Under the pieces are notes generated by a model. It searched no databases. It saw only the letters and a program-made list of their open reading frames with translations, and was not told the DNA's origin. Of a DNA stretch of 64,000 bases, positions 45,585 to 54,854 are shown piece after piece (position 1 is the first letter of the stretch; the number at the start of each line of letters is the position of its first letter). The stretch is from positions 124,001 to 188,000 of the forward strand of contig NZ_JAIOJZ010000007.1 in NCBI RefSeq assembly GCF_020404845.1, in the 5' to 3' direction. Origin of the DNA: Streptomyces hyderabadensis (GTDB taxonomy: Bacteria; Actinomycetota; Actinomycetes; Streptomycetales; Streptomycetaceae). A program made the translations under genes and the position numbers.

Positions 45585-46331
45585 TCAGACCAGCCGCCGC
45601 GCGGTCGCCCACCGGGTCAGCTCGTGGCGGTTGGACAGCTGGAGCTTGCGCAGGACCGCCGAGACGTGCGACTCGACCGTCTTCACCGAGATGTAGAGCT
45701 GCTTGGCGATCTCCTTGTACGCGTACCCGCGGGCGATCAGGCGCAGCACCTCGCGCTCGCGCTGGGTGAGCCGGTCGAGGTCCTCGTCGACCGGCGGCGC
45801 GTCCGTGGAGGCGAACGCGTCGAGGACGAAGCCGGCCAGGCGCGGGGAGAAGACGGCGTCGCCCTCCTGGACGCGGAAGACGGAGTCGACCAGGTCGGTG
45901 CCGGTGATGGTCTTGGTCACATAGCCCCGGGCGCCGCCGCGGATCACTCCGATCACGTCCTCCGCGGCGTCCGAGACGGACAGGGCGAGGAAGCGCACCG
46001 GCCGCTCGGTGTCGCTCATCAGGGGGGCGCAGCGGCGCAGCACCTCCACCCCGCCGCCGCCGGGAAGGTGAACGTCGAGGAGGACTACCTCCGGCCGGGT
46101 CGCGGTGATGACCGTGACGGCCTGGTCCACGTCGGCGGCCTCGCCGACGACCTCGACCCCGGTCTCGGCGGTCTGGCCGATCTCGGCCTGCACGCCGGTG
46201 CGGAACATGCGGTGGTCGTCGACGAGCACCACGCGCACGCGGCGCTCCCCCGCGCCGCCACCGGCCGGCGGTGCGGGCTCGGCCGCCTCGCCCGCTCCCG
46301 CCGTTCCGTTCGCCTCGGTCGGGTCGCTCAT
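45585..46331 (-). CDS. LuxR/NarL-type response regulator of a PspC three-component system
   Basis: A 248-residue regulator. The receiver domain (~28-150) has the acidic pair in VVLVDDHRMF, the phospho-accepting Asp in VVLLDVHLPGGGG and Lys in GYVTKTITG. The C-terminal HTH is LTQREREVLRLIARGYAYKEIAKQ/LYISVKTVESHVSAVLRKL. The N-terminal ~27 residues are low-complexity. It is encoded behind, and overlapping (ATGA), the PspC-histidine kinase gene, so the pair is a two-component system. It probably binds the CAGGG repeats in the divergent promoter at 47.7 kb; that is inference. Confidence 0.95.
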   Translation of the reverse strand: MSDPTEANGTAGAGEAAEPAPPAGGGAGERRVRVVLVDDHRMFRTGVQAEIGQTAETGVEVVGEAADVDQAVTVITATRPEVVLLDVHLPGGGGVEVLRRCAPLMSDTERPVRFLALSVSDAAEDVIGVIRGGARGYVTKTITGTDLVDSVFRVQEGDAVFSPRLAGFVLDAFASTDAPPVDEDLDRLTQREREVLRLIARGYAYKEIAKQLYISVKTVESHVSAVLRKLQLSNRHELTRWATARRLV

Positions 46332-47635
46332 GACGTCTTCTCCGCCCTCTCCATTTCCAGTTCGACCTCCGTGCCGCCGTCCGGCACCGCGCGCAGCCGC
46401 GCCGTGCCGCCGTTGCGCTCCATGCGGCCGATGATCGATTCTCTGACGCCCATGCGGTCGGCGGGTATCGAGTCGAGGTCGAAGCCGGGACCGCGGTCCC
46501 GGACGGACACGAAGACCGTCCTGCCCTCGACCTCGGCGTAGACCTGTACGGCGCCGCCCTCGCCACCGTACTTGGCGGCGTTCACCATCGCTTCGCGCGC
46601 GGCCTGCATCTGTGCGCTGATCCGCTCGTCGAGGGGGCAGTCGCCGACGACGACCACCTCCAGGGGAACGCCGTGCTTGTCCTCGACCTCAGCGGCGTTG
46701 CGCTTCACGGCCTCGGCGAGGGTGGTGGGCTCGTCGTCCTCGTCCTTGCCGTTGCCCTCCGGTTTGTAGAGCCAGGTGCGCAGGTCCCGCTCCTGGGCCC
46801 GGGCCAGGCGGCGCACCTCGCCCGCGTTCTCCGCGTTGCGCTGGATCAGGGTCAGGGTGTGCAGCACCGAGTCGTGGACGTGGGCGGCGACCTCGGCGCG
46901 CTCCTGCGCGCGGATGCGCATCAGCCGCTCCTCGGAGAGGTCCTGCGTCATCCGCACCAGATAGGGGCCGGCGAGCAGCGTGATGCCGACGAGGACGGCG
47001 AGGGCCGCCTGGAGGACGGAACCGAGGTGGGCCGCGGAGCCCTGCAGGACGAAGATGCCGGTGACCCCGGCGGTCACCAGCAGGACGCCCGCCACCGAGC
47101 GCAGCAGGGTGACCGTGCGGCGGTGGCGTCCCACCTCGGCCCAGCGGGCCCGGCGCGCGTTGTCCGCCTGGCGCCAGACGAGGGCGACGCCGGCGCCGAC
47201 GAGCACGGTCGGCCACAGGTAGGCCTTGGCGCCGCCGCCCAGGTCGACGTTGCCCACGAAGACCAGTGCCACGACGACCATGAGGAGCAGGGCGACCAGC
47301 TGCCCCTTGTCGGGCTTGCGGGCCACGAGTCTGCGGCGGCCGTCCGGCCCCGTCTCGGAGGTGACGAGGGACGGCGGCTTCTGCGTCTCCACTCCCCCGA
47401 CGCCCAGCGGCACGAAGAACCAGAAGGCCGCGTACAGCAGGGCGCCCAGGCCGTCGGCCATGAACAGGCCGACGAAGGCGAACCGCACCCAGATGACGGG
47501 CAGCCCGAGATGCCCGGCGAGCCCCCGCGCCACCCCGCCGAGCCAGCGTCCGTCGCTGCTCCGGTAGAGCTTGCGCGGCGGCCGCGGTTCGACGACGGGT
47601 GCTGCTGCGGCTTCCGGCATGACACCGATGGTCAC
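46328..47635 (-). CDS. Sensor histidine kinase with N-terminal PspC domain
   Basis: A 435-residue membrane sensor. Residues ~20-80 form a PspC domain (KLYRSSDGRWLGGVARGLAG, then VRFAFVGLFMADGLGALLYA). Four to five further membrane segments run to ~215 (GQLVALLLMVVVALVFVG; VAGVLLVTAGVTGIFVLQ; LAVLVGITLLAGPYLV). The kinase core is HisKA_3: phospho-His in ERAEVAAHVHDSVLHTL, then a HATPase with NAAKYGGEGG (N box) and RDRGPGF (G box). The architecture matches the Corynebacterium EsrS-type sensor of a cell-envelope stress system. Starts at GTG 47635 or ATG 47620. Confidence 0.92.
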   Translation of the reverse strand: MTIGVMPEAAAAPVVEPRPPRKLYRSSDGRWLGGVARGLAGHLGLPVIWVRFAFVGLFMADGLGALLYAAFWFFVPLGVGGVETQKPPSLVTSETGPDGRRRLVARKPDKGQLVALLLMVVVALVFVGNVDLGGGAKAYLWPTVLVGAGVALVWRQADNARRARWAEVGRHRRTVTLLRSVAGVLLVTAGVTGIFVLQGSAAHLGSVLQAALAVLVGITLLAGPYLVRMTQDLSEERLMRIRAQERAEVAAHVHDSVLHTLTLIQRNAENAGEVRRLARAQERDLRTWLYKPEGNGKDEDDEPTTLAEAVKRNAAEVEDKHGVPLEVVVVGDCPLDERISAQMQAAREAMVNAAKYGGEGGAVQVYAEVEGRTVFVSVRDRGPGFDLDSIPADRMGVRESIIGRMERNGGTARLRAVPDGGTEVELEMERAEKTS

Positions 47636-47655
47636 ACGGGTGCGGGAGCCGGAGC

Positions 47656-47769
47656 ATCAGGGTCGTTCCCCCAATCACCCCTGATCTTCGGGCCCGGGGA
47701 GGGCCGGGGTGGTCTCGAACGCTGCCCGGGCACGGAGTCAGGGCCGATATCAGGGTCCGACCAGGGTCG
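47656..47769. promoter_or_regulatory. CAGGG repeat array in the PspC / histidine kinase divergent promoter
   Basis: Copies of NTCAGGGNCG: ATCAGGGTCG (47656), GATCAGGGGT on the minus strand (47686-47677), GTCAGGGCCG (47737), ATCAGGGTCC (47749) and ACCAGGGTCG (47760). The last three are 12 and 11 bases apart, one helical turn, as for cooperative regulator binding. Confidence 0.6.
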
Positions 47770-47811
47770 AACCGGCTGCCGCCACGGCGCCGCGCCCGTC
47801 ACCATGGACCC

Positions 47812-49260
47812 ATGACAGATCACGAGCACGCCGCGACGGGTCCGGGACCCGGCTCCGGCCCGCACCCCCCGCCGGGTGCCGGGCCGCAGGATGCCGCGTC
47901 CGCCGCGGATGCGGGTGCGGCCGCCCCGGGGCCTCCGGGCGCCCCGGGCGAAGCGGGTGCCGTCGGCGGTGCGGACGCCCCCGGGCCGCCGCACCGGTTC
48001 CGGCGGGACCGGCGGCACAAGGCGCTCGCCGGAGTGTGCGCCGGCCTCGGCCGGCAGTGCGACCTGGACCCGGTGATCTTCCGGATCACGCTCGCGGTGC
48101 TCTCCGCCACCGGTGGCATCGGCCTCCTCTTCTACGGCTTCGCCTGGCTCTTCGTCCCCTACGAGGACGAGGAGGAGAACGAGGTGCGCAGGCTGCTGAC
48201 CGGCCGGGTCGACGGCCAGGCGCTGGCGGCCGTGCTCTTCGCCCTGGTCGGCTGCGGGGTCTTCCTCACCATGCTGCGCAACGGCGGCGTGCTGACCTTC
48301 GCCGTCGTCCTCTCCCTGCTCCTCGCGGGCGCCGGGTACTGGTCGCGGCACCGCAGGGCCCCCGAACCGGACCCGCTCTCGGCCCAGGCCGTCGCCGACG
48401 CCCCGCCGGAGGCCAAGGCGCCGCCGATCATGTACACCTGGCCCTCCTGGTGGCGCGACCCCATCGTCAAGGACGGCACCCATGACGGCGGGACGGGCTA
48501 CATGTGGGGGCCGCCCGACTCCGTGGAACGCGACCTCGCGGCGGCCGCCAACATCGGCCGCGGTCTCCCGGGGCGCCGCGACCGCGTCCCCGCGGGCGAC
48601 CGGCCCCCCTGGTCCCCGCCGACGCGCGGACCCCGCGGCATCGGCGGCTGGGTGTTCCTGCTCGCCCTGCTCGCCGGCTTCCTCGGCACCCGGCTGACCT
48701 GGGACGACCATCCGCTGGGCACCAGTCTGCAGACCGGCCTGGCGTGCGCGCTCGCGGTCTTCGGCCTCGGTATCGCGGTCAGTGCCTTCCTCGGGCGCAC
48801 GGGAGCCGGATCGGTCTTCCTGGCGATCATCACCGCGGGCCTGCTGGCCGGGTCCGCCGCCGTCCCGGACAACGTGGGGACCGAATGGGTCCGGACCACC
48901 TGGCAGCCCGTGGTGGCGGCCGACGTGCGCGAGCAGTACGACATCGGAGCGGGCAGCGGCACCCTCGACCTGTCCCGCCTCGACCTGGCCGAGGGGCAGA
49001 CGGTGACCACCCGGGCCGACGTGGGCATGGGCCGAATACGGGTCGTCGTGCCGCAGGACGTGACCGTGCGCCTCGACGTCGAGGTGGGTGTGGGCGACAT
49101 CCAGCTGCCCGGCGACGACGAGAAGGACGTGGACGTGGCACCCGGCAAGCACAAGGAGATCACCCTGCCCGCTCCCAAGGGCGGCAAGGACGCCGGCATC
49201 CTCGACCTCGACCTCCAGGTCGGCGTCGGCCAGGCGGAGGTGACCCGTGCTGCGTCATAG
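47812..49260 (+). CDS. PspC-domain membrane protein with LiaF-like C-terminal domain (third component)
   Basis: A 482-residue protein. Residues ~1-60 are disordered, then a PspC domain (RDRRHKALAGVCAGLGRQCD; FRITLAVLSATGGIGLLFY). Further membrane segments occur at ~140-160 and near 285-345 (GWVFLLALLAGFLGTRL; LACALAVFGLGIAVSAFL; LAIITAGLLAGSAAV). The C-terminal ~100 residues (LDLSRLDLAEG; VGMGRIRVVVPQDVTVRLDV; VGVGDIQLPG) form the beta-rich 'toastrack'/LiaF-type domain. Divergent from the histidine kinase, it matches the EsrI-like inhibitor of EsrISR/LiaFSR systems. ATG 47812; an in-frame ATG lies nine bases earlier. Confidence 0.9.
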   Translation: MTDHEHAATGPGPGSGPHPPPGAGPQDAASAADAGAAAPGPPGAPGEAGAVGGADAPGPPHRFRRDRRHKALAGVCAGLGRQCDLDPVIFRITLAVLSATGGIGLLFYGFAWLFVPYEDEEENEVRRLLTGRVDGQALAAVLFALVGCGVFLTMLRNGGVLTFAVVLSLLLAGAGYWSRHRRAPEPDPLSAQAVADAPPEAKAPPIMYTWPSWWRDPIVKDGTHDGGTGYMWGPPDSVERDLAAAANIGRGLPGRRDRVPAGDRPPWSPPTRGPRGIGGWVFLLALLAGFLGTRLTWDDHPLGTSLQTGLACALAVFGLGIAVSAFLGRTGAGSVFLAIITAGLLAGSAAVPDNVGTEWVRTTWQPVVAADVREQYDIGAGSGTLDLSRLDLAEGQTVTTRADVGMGRIRVVVPQDVTVRLDVEVGVGDIQLPGDDEKDVDVAPGKHKEITLPAPKGGKDAGILDLDLQVGVGQAEVTRAAS

Positions 49261-49492
49261 GTTCCAGCCGGGGCGACTGGTGGCCGGCGTCTTCCTGATC
49301 CTGGCCGGCGTCGTCTACGCCGGAGACGCGGGCGGCCTCTGGGAGACACCGTGGTTCGCGGTGATCCCCCTCGTCGTGGGCGGGCTCTGCCTGGCGGGCG
49401 CGGTCGGCGTGGTGGCCCAGGCGGTGCGTCGGCGGCGGGGAGAGTCCGGTGCGGCGGCGCCGGACGAGCCTCGGCCGGACCTCCCCCGCTGA
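49247..49492 (+). CDS. Small two-segment membrane protein co-translated with the PspC gene
   Basis: An 81-residue protein with two hydrophobic segments (LVAGVFLILAGVVYAGDA; FAVIPLVVGGLCLAGAVGVV) and a basic-acidic tail. The GTG start at 49247 lies inside the end of the PspC gene (14-base overlap) and has an ideal GGAGGTGA, so it is probably expressed with it. It has no recognised domain; likely an accessory part of the envelope-stress module. Confidence 0.8.
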   Translation: MLRHRFQPGRLVAGVFLILAGVVYAGDAGGLWETPWFAVIPLVVGGLCLAGAVGVVAQAVRRRRGESGAAAPDEPRPDLPR

Positions 49493-49511
49493 CGCGCCGC
49501 CGGACCCGCCC

Positions 49512-49534
49512 GCCGGTGCCCGCCCGGCACCGGC
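49512..49534. terminator. Terminator hairpin between the small membrane gene and doxX
   Basis: GCCGGTGCC / GGCACCGGC, perfect 9-bp stem with a 5-base loop in a convergent gap. Confidence 0.65.
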
Positions 49535-49535
49535 C

Positions 49536-50063
49536 CTACCGGTAGCCGCCCGTCCGCCGGCTGCGCCTCGAGCGCAGCACGGCGTCCAGCGACAGCAGCG
49601 GGGCGCCCGCGAGGACGAGGGGGAGCCAGGCCATGAGGTAGGCCAGGTCGTTGCCGTAGTAGTAGGGGTCGGAGGCCCAGCTGACGGTCAGCCACAGGCT
49701 GAGCGAGATCAGCGCGCCGCCCAGCGCCGCCAGCCGGGTGAGCAGCCCGAGCAGGGTGCCGAGGCCGACGGCCAGCTCGCCCAGGGCGATGGCGTAGCCG
49801 AATCCGGCCGGGTTCTTCAGGGCGAGGTCGACCAGGGCGGGGACGGCGGAGGAGTCGCGGACCGTACGCATCATGTCGCCGATGGAGCCGGCGCCCGCGT
49901 CCTTCATGAAGGCGCTGTCGGTGAGCTTGTCCAGCCCGGCGTAGACGAAGGTGACGCCGAGGAAGATCCGCAGCGGAAGGAGGGCGTAGCGGCCGGCGTT
50001 GTCCCGCCAGTCTCCCCTGCCCCCGGGTGAGATGTGGACGTCCGTCCGCATACCGTGAGTCAT
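49536..50063 (-). CDS. DoxX family membrane protein
   Basis: A 175-residue protein with four membrane segments (LLPLRIFLGVTFVYAGLDKL; FGYAIALGELAVGLGTLLGL; LGGALISLSLWLTVS; DLAYLMAWLPLVLAGAPLL). RxFLGxxFxYAGLDKLxD is the DoxX start signature. DoxX proteins act in redox or sulfur-related membrane functions; the exact role is unknown. ATG 50063 has GAGAGG 11 bases upstream; ATG 50051 is an alternative. Confidence 0.85.
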   Translation of the reverse strand: MTHGMRTDVHISPGGRGDWRDNAGRYALLPLRIFLGVTFVYAGLDKLTDSAFMKDAGAGSIGDMMRTVRDSSAVPALVDLALKNPAGFGYAIALGELAVGLGTLLGLLTRLAALGGALISLSLWLTVSWASDPYYYGNDLAYLMAWLPLVLAGAPLLSLDAVLRSRRSRRTGGYR

Positions 50064-50213
50064 CACTGCCAGCCGCCTCTCGCCGCGTACGCCCGGACCC
50101 CCCACAGACCATACGTACGACACCGGGGCCCCGCTCAACCCTCGGCAACCGGTTTCTCGCCGTCGGCTGCCGCCAGGCTGCCGCCGAGCGGGGCACGTGA
50201 GGCGGGTGAGGTG

Positions 50214-51509
50214 TCAGTCCGTCACGTCGATCGTGTACCGGTTGGTCTCCACCCCCGCTCCCGTGACCACCTGGACGTCCACCCGGCCCGGTTCCACGTC
50301 CGCCGGGACGGGGACGGTCAGCAGGTCGTCCGCGGGGTTGCTGAAGCCGCCGGTCACCGGCACCAGGGGGACGTGGACGTTGACCGCGCCGATGCGGACG
50401 ACCATGCGGGAGAGCCGGTCCGCCCGCTGGGCGCCCGGCGGCACGAAGCCCGCCCCGCGGATCTCGATGTCGTCGCCCGTGCGGATGGGCGCGTCCAGGT
50501 CACCGGCCTCCCGCGCCCGGACCACGGAGAGGATCACCGGCCGCCCGCCCTCGGCGTACTTCCCGGCCACGTAGGTCGCCGCCGACACCAGCACCACCAC
50601 GGCAAGACCCCAGGGCAGGTCGGGGAGTTGTTCCGGGCGCCGGGCCAGCCGTACCGCCGCGAACACCAGGGCCACCGTGCTGATCACGACGTACTGGATG
50701 TCGGCGAAGGTCCCGCGGCCCGCGTCGTCCGTCAGCAGGTCGCAGGCGCGCGGCCGGTCGGCCCGTACCTTCTGCAGCCGCTGCCCCAGGACCCGCAGTC
50801 CGACCACCCGCCGCACCAGGACCGCGATCCCGCAGACCACCGCGAGCACGGTCACCGCGCCGGCGCCGCGTCCGAGTTCGAGGCCGGAGATCAGCGCGTC
50901 CCGCCGGCCGGGTCCCGAGGCGACGGCCAGTTGCCCGGCGAGCACCAGCACCGCGTAGGCGACGAAGAGGACCCAGGCCGCCGCCACCGCACGGGAGGTG
51001 GACAGGCGGTTGTCCTCGCCGATGACCGGCGCCAGCGCCCCGCCCCTGGCCCGGTGGAACCACGACGCGGCCGTCAGCGCACCGGCCATCACCAGCGCCG
51101 CCGCGAGTCCGGCGGTGCGCGCCGGGGACCAGCCCGCGCCCACCGCGGTGAGCGACTGTCCCAGCAGCAGCAGGACGACCGCCGCCCACACGACGACCGT
51201 CGTGCGCCGGCCCAGCCCCGCGAGCCACGCCTCGCCCTCGGCGCGGCCGCGTTCGGCGACGGCTTCCGCCGACTGGGTCAGCTCCTCCGAGACCCACTGG
51301 CGGGAGGCGGAGGCCGAGTGGGCCACCGCCGCAGGCAGCCCCTGCCCGGCGGCGAACTCGTCCCGCCGCAGCAGGAACGCGGCGACCGCGCGCCGGTGCC
51401 CCTCGCGGGCGCCGTGCGGGCAGTCCCCGCAGGTGCAGCCACCGCCGTGCGCCGCCTCGTACGCGCCCCTGTCCGAGCCGCTCCCGCGTCTCGCCTCCTG
51501 CACCGCCAC
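50214..51509 (-). CDS. Membrane protein with N-terminal CxC..C motif and C-terminal IPT/TIG-like domain
   Basis: A 431-residue protein. The N-terminus has GGCTCGDCPHG (CxCGxC; possible metal site) followed by a helical stretch ~45-95, then five or so membrane segments (VVVWAAVVLLLLGQSL; LAAALVMAGALTAASWF; VLFVAYAVLVLAGQLAV; VTVLAVVCGIAVLVRRVVG; IQYVVISTVALVFAAVRLA; LAVVVLVSAATYVAGK). The C-terminal ~110 residues (GDDIEIRGAGFVPPG; VRIGAVNVHVPLV; TVPVPADVEPGRVDVQVVTG) look like an IPT/TIG immunoglobulin-like domain. Function unknown. GTG 51509 (or 51503) start. Confidence 0.78.
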   Translation of the reverse strand: MAVQEARRGSGSDRGAYEAAHGGGCTCGDCPHGAREGHRRAVAAFLLRRDEFAAGQGLPAAVAHSASASRQWVSEELTQSAEAVAERGRAEGEAWLAGLGRRTTVVVWAAVVLLLLGQSLTAVGAGWSPARTAGLAAALVMAGALTAASWFHRARGGALAPVIGEDNRLSTSRAVAAAWVLFVAYAVLVLAGQLAVASGPGRRDALISGLELGRGAGAVTVLAVVCGIAVLVRRVVGLRVLGQRLQKVRADRPRACDLLTDDAGRGTFADIQYVVISTVALVFAAVRLARRPEQLPDLPWGLAVVVLVSAATYVAGKYAEGGRPVILSVVRAREAGDLDAPIRTGDDIEIRGAGFVPPGAQRADRLSRMVVRIGAVNVHVPLVPVTGGFSNPADDLLTVPVPADVEPGRVDVQVVTGAGVETNRYTIDVTD

Positions 51510-51670
51510 GCCCGACGCCTGCCTTCCCGCACCCGGTAAGTCCCTTGGAACGACAGCGAATTGTGCCGTACCCGGGCCCGTGCCCGCGCGCCGCCCCGGA
51601 TCGGGTCAGCTCAGCGCGGGTGATGCGCGGACCGCCGTGTTGACGCCGCACCGGGTCGCCCGGGGCGCGG

Positions 51671-52474
51671 TCAGTCGAACAGGTCCGGTTCGCGGCGGGT
51701 GACCTCCTGCCACAGGGGCTGGTAGTTGATCCACGCCACCAGGTCGCCGCCGAGCTGTTCCCGGGTCGCCACGGCCTGCCGGTGGTCGATCAGCGTCGGC
51801 CGCCCCGCCGCCTTGGCCAGCAACTGCACCTGGCAGGACCGCTCCAGCGACAGGAACCACCAGGCCGCCGCGTCCACCGAATCGCCGACCGTCAGCAGCC
51901 CGTGGTTGCGCAGCACGAGCGCCTTGCCGGAGCCGAGCACCCCTGCGATGCGCCGCCCCTCCTCCGCGTCGACGGAGACGCCCGAGTAAGAGTCGTACAG
52001 GGCGTGGTCCTCGTAGAAGGCGCAGCTCTCCTGGGTGATCGGTTCGAGCAGCTCGCCGAGGGCCGCCAGCGCACGCCCGTGCACCGAGTGGCAGTGGGCG
52101 ACCGCGACGACGTCCGGGCGGGCTGCGTGGACCTGGGAGTGCACGGTGAAGGCGGCCTGGTTCACGTGGTGGCCGCCCTGCACCACCTGGCCCTCGGAGT
52201 TGGCCAGCACCAGGTCGCTCACCGTGATGTGGGCGAAGGGCACGCCGAACGGGTTGACCCAGAAGCAGTCGCTGTACTCGGGGTCGCGGGCCGTGATGTG
52301 CCCGGAGACCCCGTCCTCGAAGCCGTACCGTCCGAAGAGGCGCAGCGCGCAGGCGAGCCGTTCCTTGCGGTGCCGGCGTTCGTCCTCGACCGAGTCGTGC
52401 CTCGGCGGCATGGCGAACCGCAGCTGGTCGGTGGGCAGCGGCGCGGGCTCGGCGGCCCCGGGCGTCCCGTGCAT
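51671..52474 (-). CDS. Class II aldolase/adducin family protein
   Basis: A 267-residue protein of the fuculose-phosphate aldolase fold. The N-terminal LACALRLFGRYGFEDGVSGHITARDP, Zn ligands AHCHSVHG (His-x-His) and NHGLLTVG (third His), and a central EPITQESCAFYEDHA. The catalytic Glu of sugar-phosphate aldolases is not obvious, so it could be an aldolase, epimerase or non-catalytic family member. The substrate is unknown. ATG 52474. Divergent from a PPOX-like gene. Confidence 0.85.
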   Translation of the reverse strand: MHGTPGAAEPAPLPTDQLRFAMPPRHDSVEDERRHRKERLACALRLFGRYGFEDGVSGHITARDPEYSDCFWVNPFGVPFAHITVSDLVLANSEGQVVQGGHHVNQAAFTVHSQVHAARPDVVAVAHCHSVHGRALAALGELLEPITQESCAFYEDHALYDSYSGVSVDAEEGRRIAGVLGSGKALVLRNHGLLTVGDSVDAAAWWFLSLERSCQVQLLAKAAGRPTLIDHRQAVATREQLGGDLVAWINYQPLWQEVTRREPDLFD

Positions 52475-52600
52475 GTGTTCTCTGTCCTTCGGCGCCAGAT
52501 GTGCCTTACGGGCCGGAAGTTACCGGCGGTGCGGCCGGGGCGACAGTTCTGGGGCCAATACGCGACAGAGGGTGTCCGTTTTCGCGTTCACACTCGGTAC

Positions 52601-53086
52601 ATGACTTCAGGCACCGCTGTGAACTGGGCCGCCTTCGCCGCCGCGGAACCCGCCCTGGCCGACACCGTCGAGGCGCGCTTCGGCGCGTACCGGCACCACG
52701 TCCTGGCCACCCTGCGCAAGGACGGCTCGCCCCGCACCACCGGCCTGGAGGTGCGCTTCCTGGACGGCGAGCTGTGGCTCGGCATGATGCCGGGCTCGCT
52801 GAAGGCGCTCGACCTGCGCCGCGATCCGCGCTTCGCGCTGCAGGCGAACCCGGGGGACGGCACCGGCATGGGCGGCGGGGACGTACGGATCACCGGCCGG
52901 GCGGTCGAGGTCGAGGACCCGCGGACCAGGGCCGCCTATGCGGAAGAGGTGGAACCGCCGGAGCCGTTCCACCTCTTCCGTACCGAGCTGACGGAGGTCG
53001 TGCGGACCCGCGTCGAGGACGACCAGTACCTCGTCGTCGAGATCTGGCAGCCCGGAAAGCCCGTGCGCACCGTCAGGCGCACCTAG
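52601..53086 (+). CDS. Pyridoxamine 5'-phosphate oxidase-fold (PPOX) protein
   Basis: A 161-residue split-barrel flavin-binding protein: FGAYRHHVLATLRKDGSPRTTGLEVRFLDGELWLGM followed by SLKALDLRRDPRFALQ, the typical barrel of FMN- or F420-binding PPOX proteins, and a tail FHLFRTELTEVVRTRV. It is probably an FMN- or F420-dependent reductase; the substrate is unknown. CACACT lies about seven bases before the ATG at 52601, which suggests a leaderless transcript. Convergent with guaA. Confidence 0.85.
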   Translation: MTSGTAVNWAAFAAAEPALADTVEARFGAYRHHVLATLRKDGSPRTTGLEVRFLDGELWLGMMPGSLKALDLRRDPRFALQANPGDGTGMGGGDVRITGRAVEVEDPRTRAAYAEEVEPPEPFHLFRTELTEVVRTRVEDDQYLVVEIWQPGKPVRTVRRT

Positions 53087-53101
53087 GGAGCGCCCTCGGG
53101 C

Positions 53102-54682
53102 TCACTCCCACTCGATCGTCCCCGGCGGCTTCGAGGTCACGTCGAGGACGACGCGGTTGACGTCCTTGACCTCGTTGGTGATCCGGGTCGAGATCTTGGC
53201 GAGCACGTCGTACGGCAGCCGGGACCAGTCGGCCGTCATGGCGTCCTCGGACGAGACCGGGCGCAGGACGATCGGGTGGCCGTAGGTGCGGCCGTCGCCC
53301 TGGACGCCGACGGAGCGGACGTCCGCGAGAAGCACCACGGGGCACTGCCAGATGTCGCGGTCGAGGCCGGCCGCGGTCAGCTCCTCGCGGGCGATGGCGT
53401 CGGCCTCGCGCAGCAGGTCCAGCCGCTCCTTGGTGACCTCGCCGACGATGCGGATGCCGAGGCCGGGGCCGGGGAAGGGCTGGCGCTGGACGATCTCGTC
53501 CGGCAGGCCCAGCTCCTGGCCGACCATCCGGACCTCGTCCTTGAACAGCTGGCGCAGCGGCTCGACCAGCTCGAACTCGATGTCGTCGGGGAGGCCGCCC
53601 ACGTTGTGGTGGGACTTGATGTTGGCGGTGCCGGTGCCGCCTCCGGACTCGACGACGTCCGGGTAGAGCGTGCCCTGCACGAGGAAGGCGACCTCGGGGC
53701 CCTCCTCCTGCATGATCTCCAGCTGCGCCTGCTCGAAGACCCGGATGAACTCGCGGCCGATGATCTTCCGCTTCTCCTCGGGGTCCGAGACCCCGGCCAG
53801 CGCCTTGAGGAAGCGCTCCTCGGCGTCCACGACCTTCAGCTGGACGCCGGTCGCCGCGACGAAGTCCTTCTCGACCTGCTCGGTCTCGCCCTTGCGCATC
53901 AGGCCGTGGTCGACGTAGACGCAGGTCAGCTGGGAGCCGATGGCCTTCTGGACGAGGGCGGCGGCGACCGCGGAGTCCACGCCGCCGGACAGGCCGCAGA
54001 TGGCCCGCTTGTCGCCGACCTGCTCGCGGATGGCGGCGACCTGCTCCTCGATCACGTTGCCCGTGGTCCAGTCGGGGCTCAGGCCCGCACCCCGGTACAG
54101 GAAGTGCTCCAGCACCTGCTGCCCGTGCGTGGAGTGCATGACCTCGGGGTGGTACTGGACGCCGTAGAGCTTCTTCTCGTCGTTCTCGAAGGCGGCGACC
54201 GGGACGACGTCCGTGGAGCCGGTGACGGTGAAGCCCTCGGGGGCGGCGGAGCAGGCGTCGCCGTGCGACATCCACACCGACTGCTCGGCCGGGGTGCCCT
54301 CGAAGAGCGTGGAGGACGGCTTGGAGACGGCCAGCTCGGTGCGGCCGTACTCACGGGCGCCGGAGTTGTCGACGGTGCCGCCGAGGGTCTGCGCCATCAG
54401 CTGGAAGCCGTAGCACATGCCGAAGACGGGGACGCCGGCCTCGAACAGGGTGCGGTCGAGGGTCGGGGCGCCCGGCTCGTACACCGAGGAGGGGCCGCCC
54501 GAGAGGATGATGGCCGCCGGGTTCTTGGCGAGCATCTCCTCGACCGGCATGGAGCTCGGCACGATCTCGCTGTAGACCCGCGCCTCGCGGACACGGCGGG
54601 CGATGAGCTGGGCGTACTGCGCGCCGAAGTCGACCACCAGGACGGTGTCGGGGGCGGCGGCAGCGGGAGTCGCTGATGACAC
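53102..54682 (-). CDS. guaA: GMP synthase (glutamine-hydrolysing)
   Basis: Converts XMP to GMP. The 526-residue protein has a class I glutamine amidotransferase domain (catalytic Cys in [11 protein letters not shown], His and Glu in [11 protein letters not shown]) and an ATP-pyrophosphatase domain ([15 protein letters not shown]; the C-terminal [21 protein letters not shown]). All catalytic residues are present and the length is normal. GTG 54682 has GGAAGG six bases upstream; TAGAAT on the minus strand (54731-54726) is a likely -10. Confidence 0.97.
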   Translation of the reverse strand: MSSATPAAAAPDTVLVVDFGAQYAQLIARRVREARVYSEIVPSSMPVEEMLAKNPAAIILSGGPSSVYEPGAPTLDRTLFEAGVPVFGMCYGFQLMAQTLGGTVDNSGAREYGRTELAVSKPSSTLFEGTPAEQSVWMSHGDACSAAPEGFTVTGSTDVVPVAAFENDEKKLYGVQYHPEVMHSTHGQQVLEHFLYRGAGLSPDWTTGNVIEEQVAAIREQVGDKRAICGLSGGVDSAVAAALVQKAIGSQLTCVYVDHGLMRKGETEQVEKDFVAATGVQLKVVDAEERFLKALAGVSDPEEKRKIIGREFIRVFEQAQLEIMQEEGPEVAFLVQGTLYPDVVESGGGTGTANIKSHHNVGGLPDDIEFELVEPLRQLFKDEVRMVGQELGLPDEIVQRQPFPGPGLGIRIVGEVTKERLDLLREADAIAREELTAAGLDRDIWQCPVVLLADVRSVGVQGDGRTYGHPIVLRPVSSEDAMTADWSRLPYDVLAKISTRITNEVKDVNRVVLDVTSKPPGTIEWE

Positions 54683-54818
54683 GGGGTGCCTTCCGGCGGG
54701 TCGGGCGGGGGGCTTGTGCCCCCGATTCTACCGAGCTGGGCGGGGTGACCCGGCCCCGCCGTCGCCCGGCCGCCGCCCCTCCCCCGGTCCCGCCCCCGGT
54801 CTCACCATGCGAACCGGG

Positions 54819-54847
54819 TTGGACACCGAGCGTCGCCGGGGCATACT
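54819..54847 (+). promoter_or_regulatory. Promoter of the chorismate mutase leader
   Basis: TTGGAC (54819-54824), 17-base spacer, CATACT (54842-54847). The predicted start falls at about 54854-54855, the A of the leader-peptide ATG, so the leader is translated leaderless. Confidence 0.65.
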
Positions 54848-54854
54848 GGGGCCC

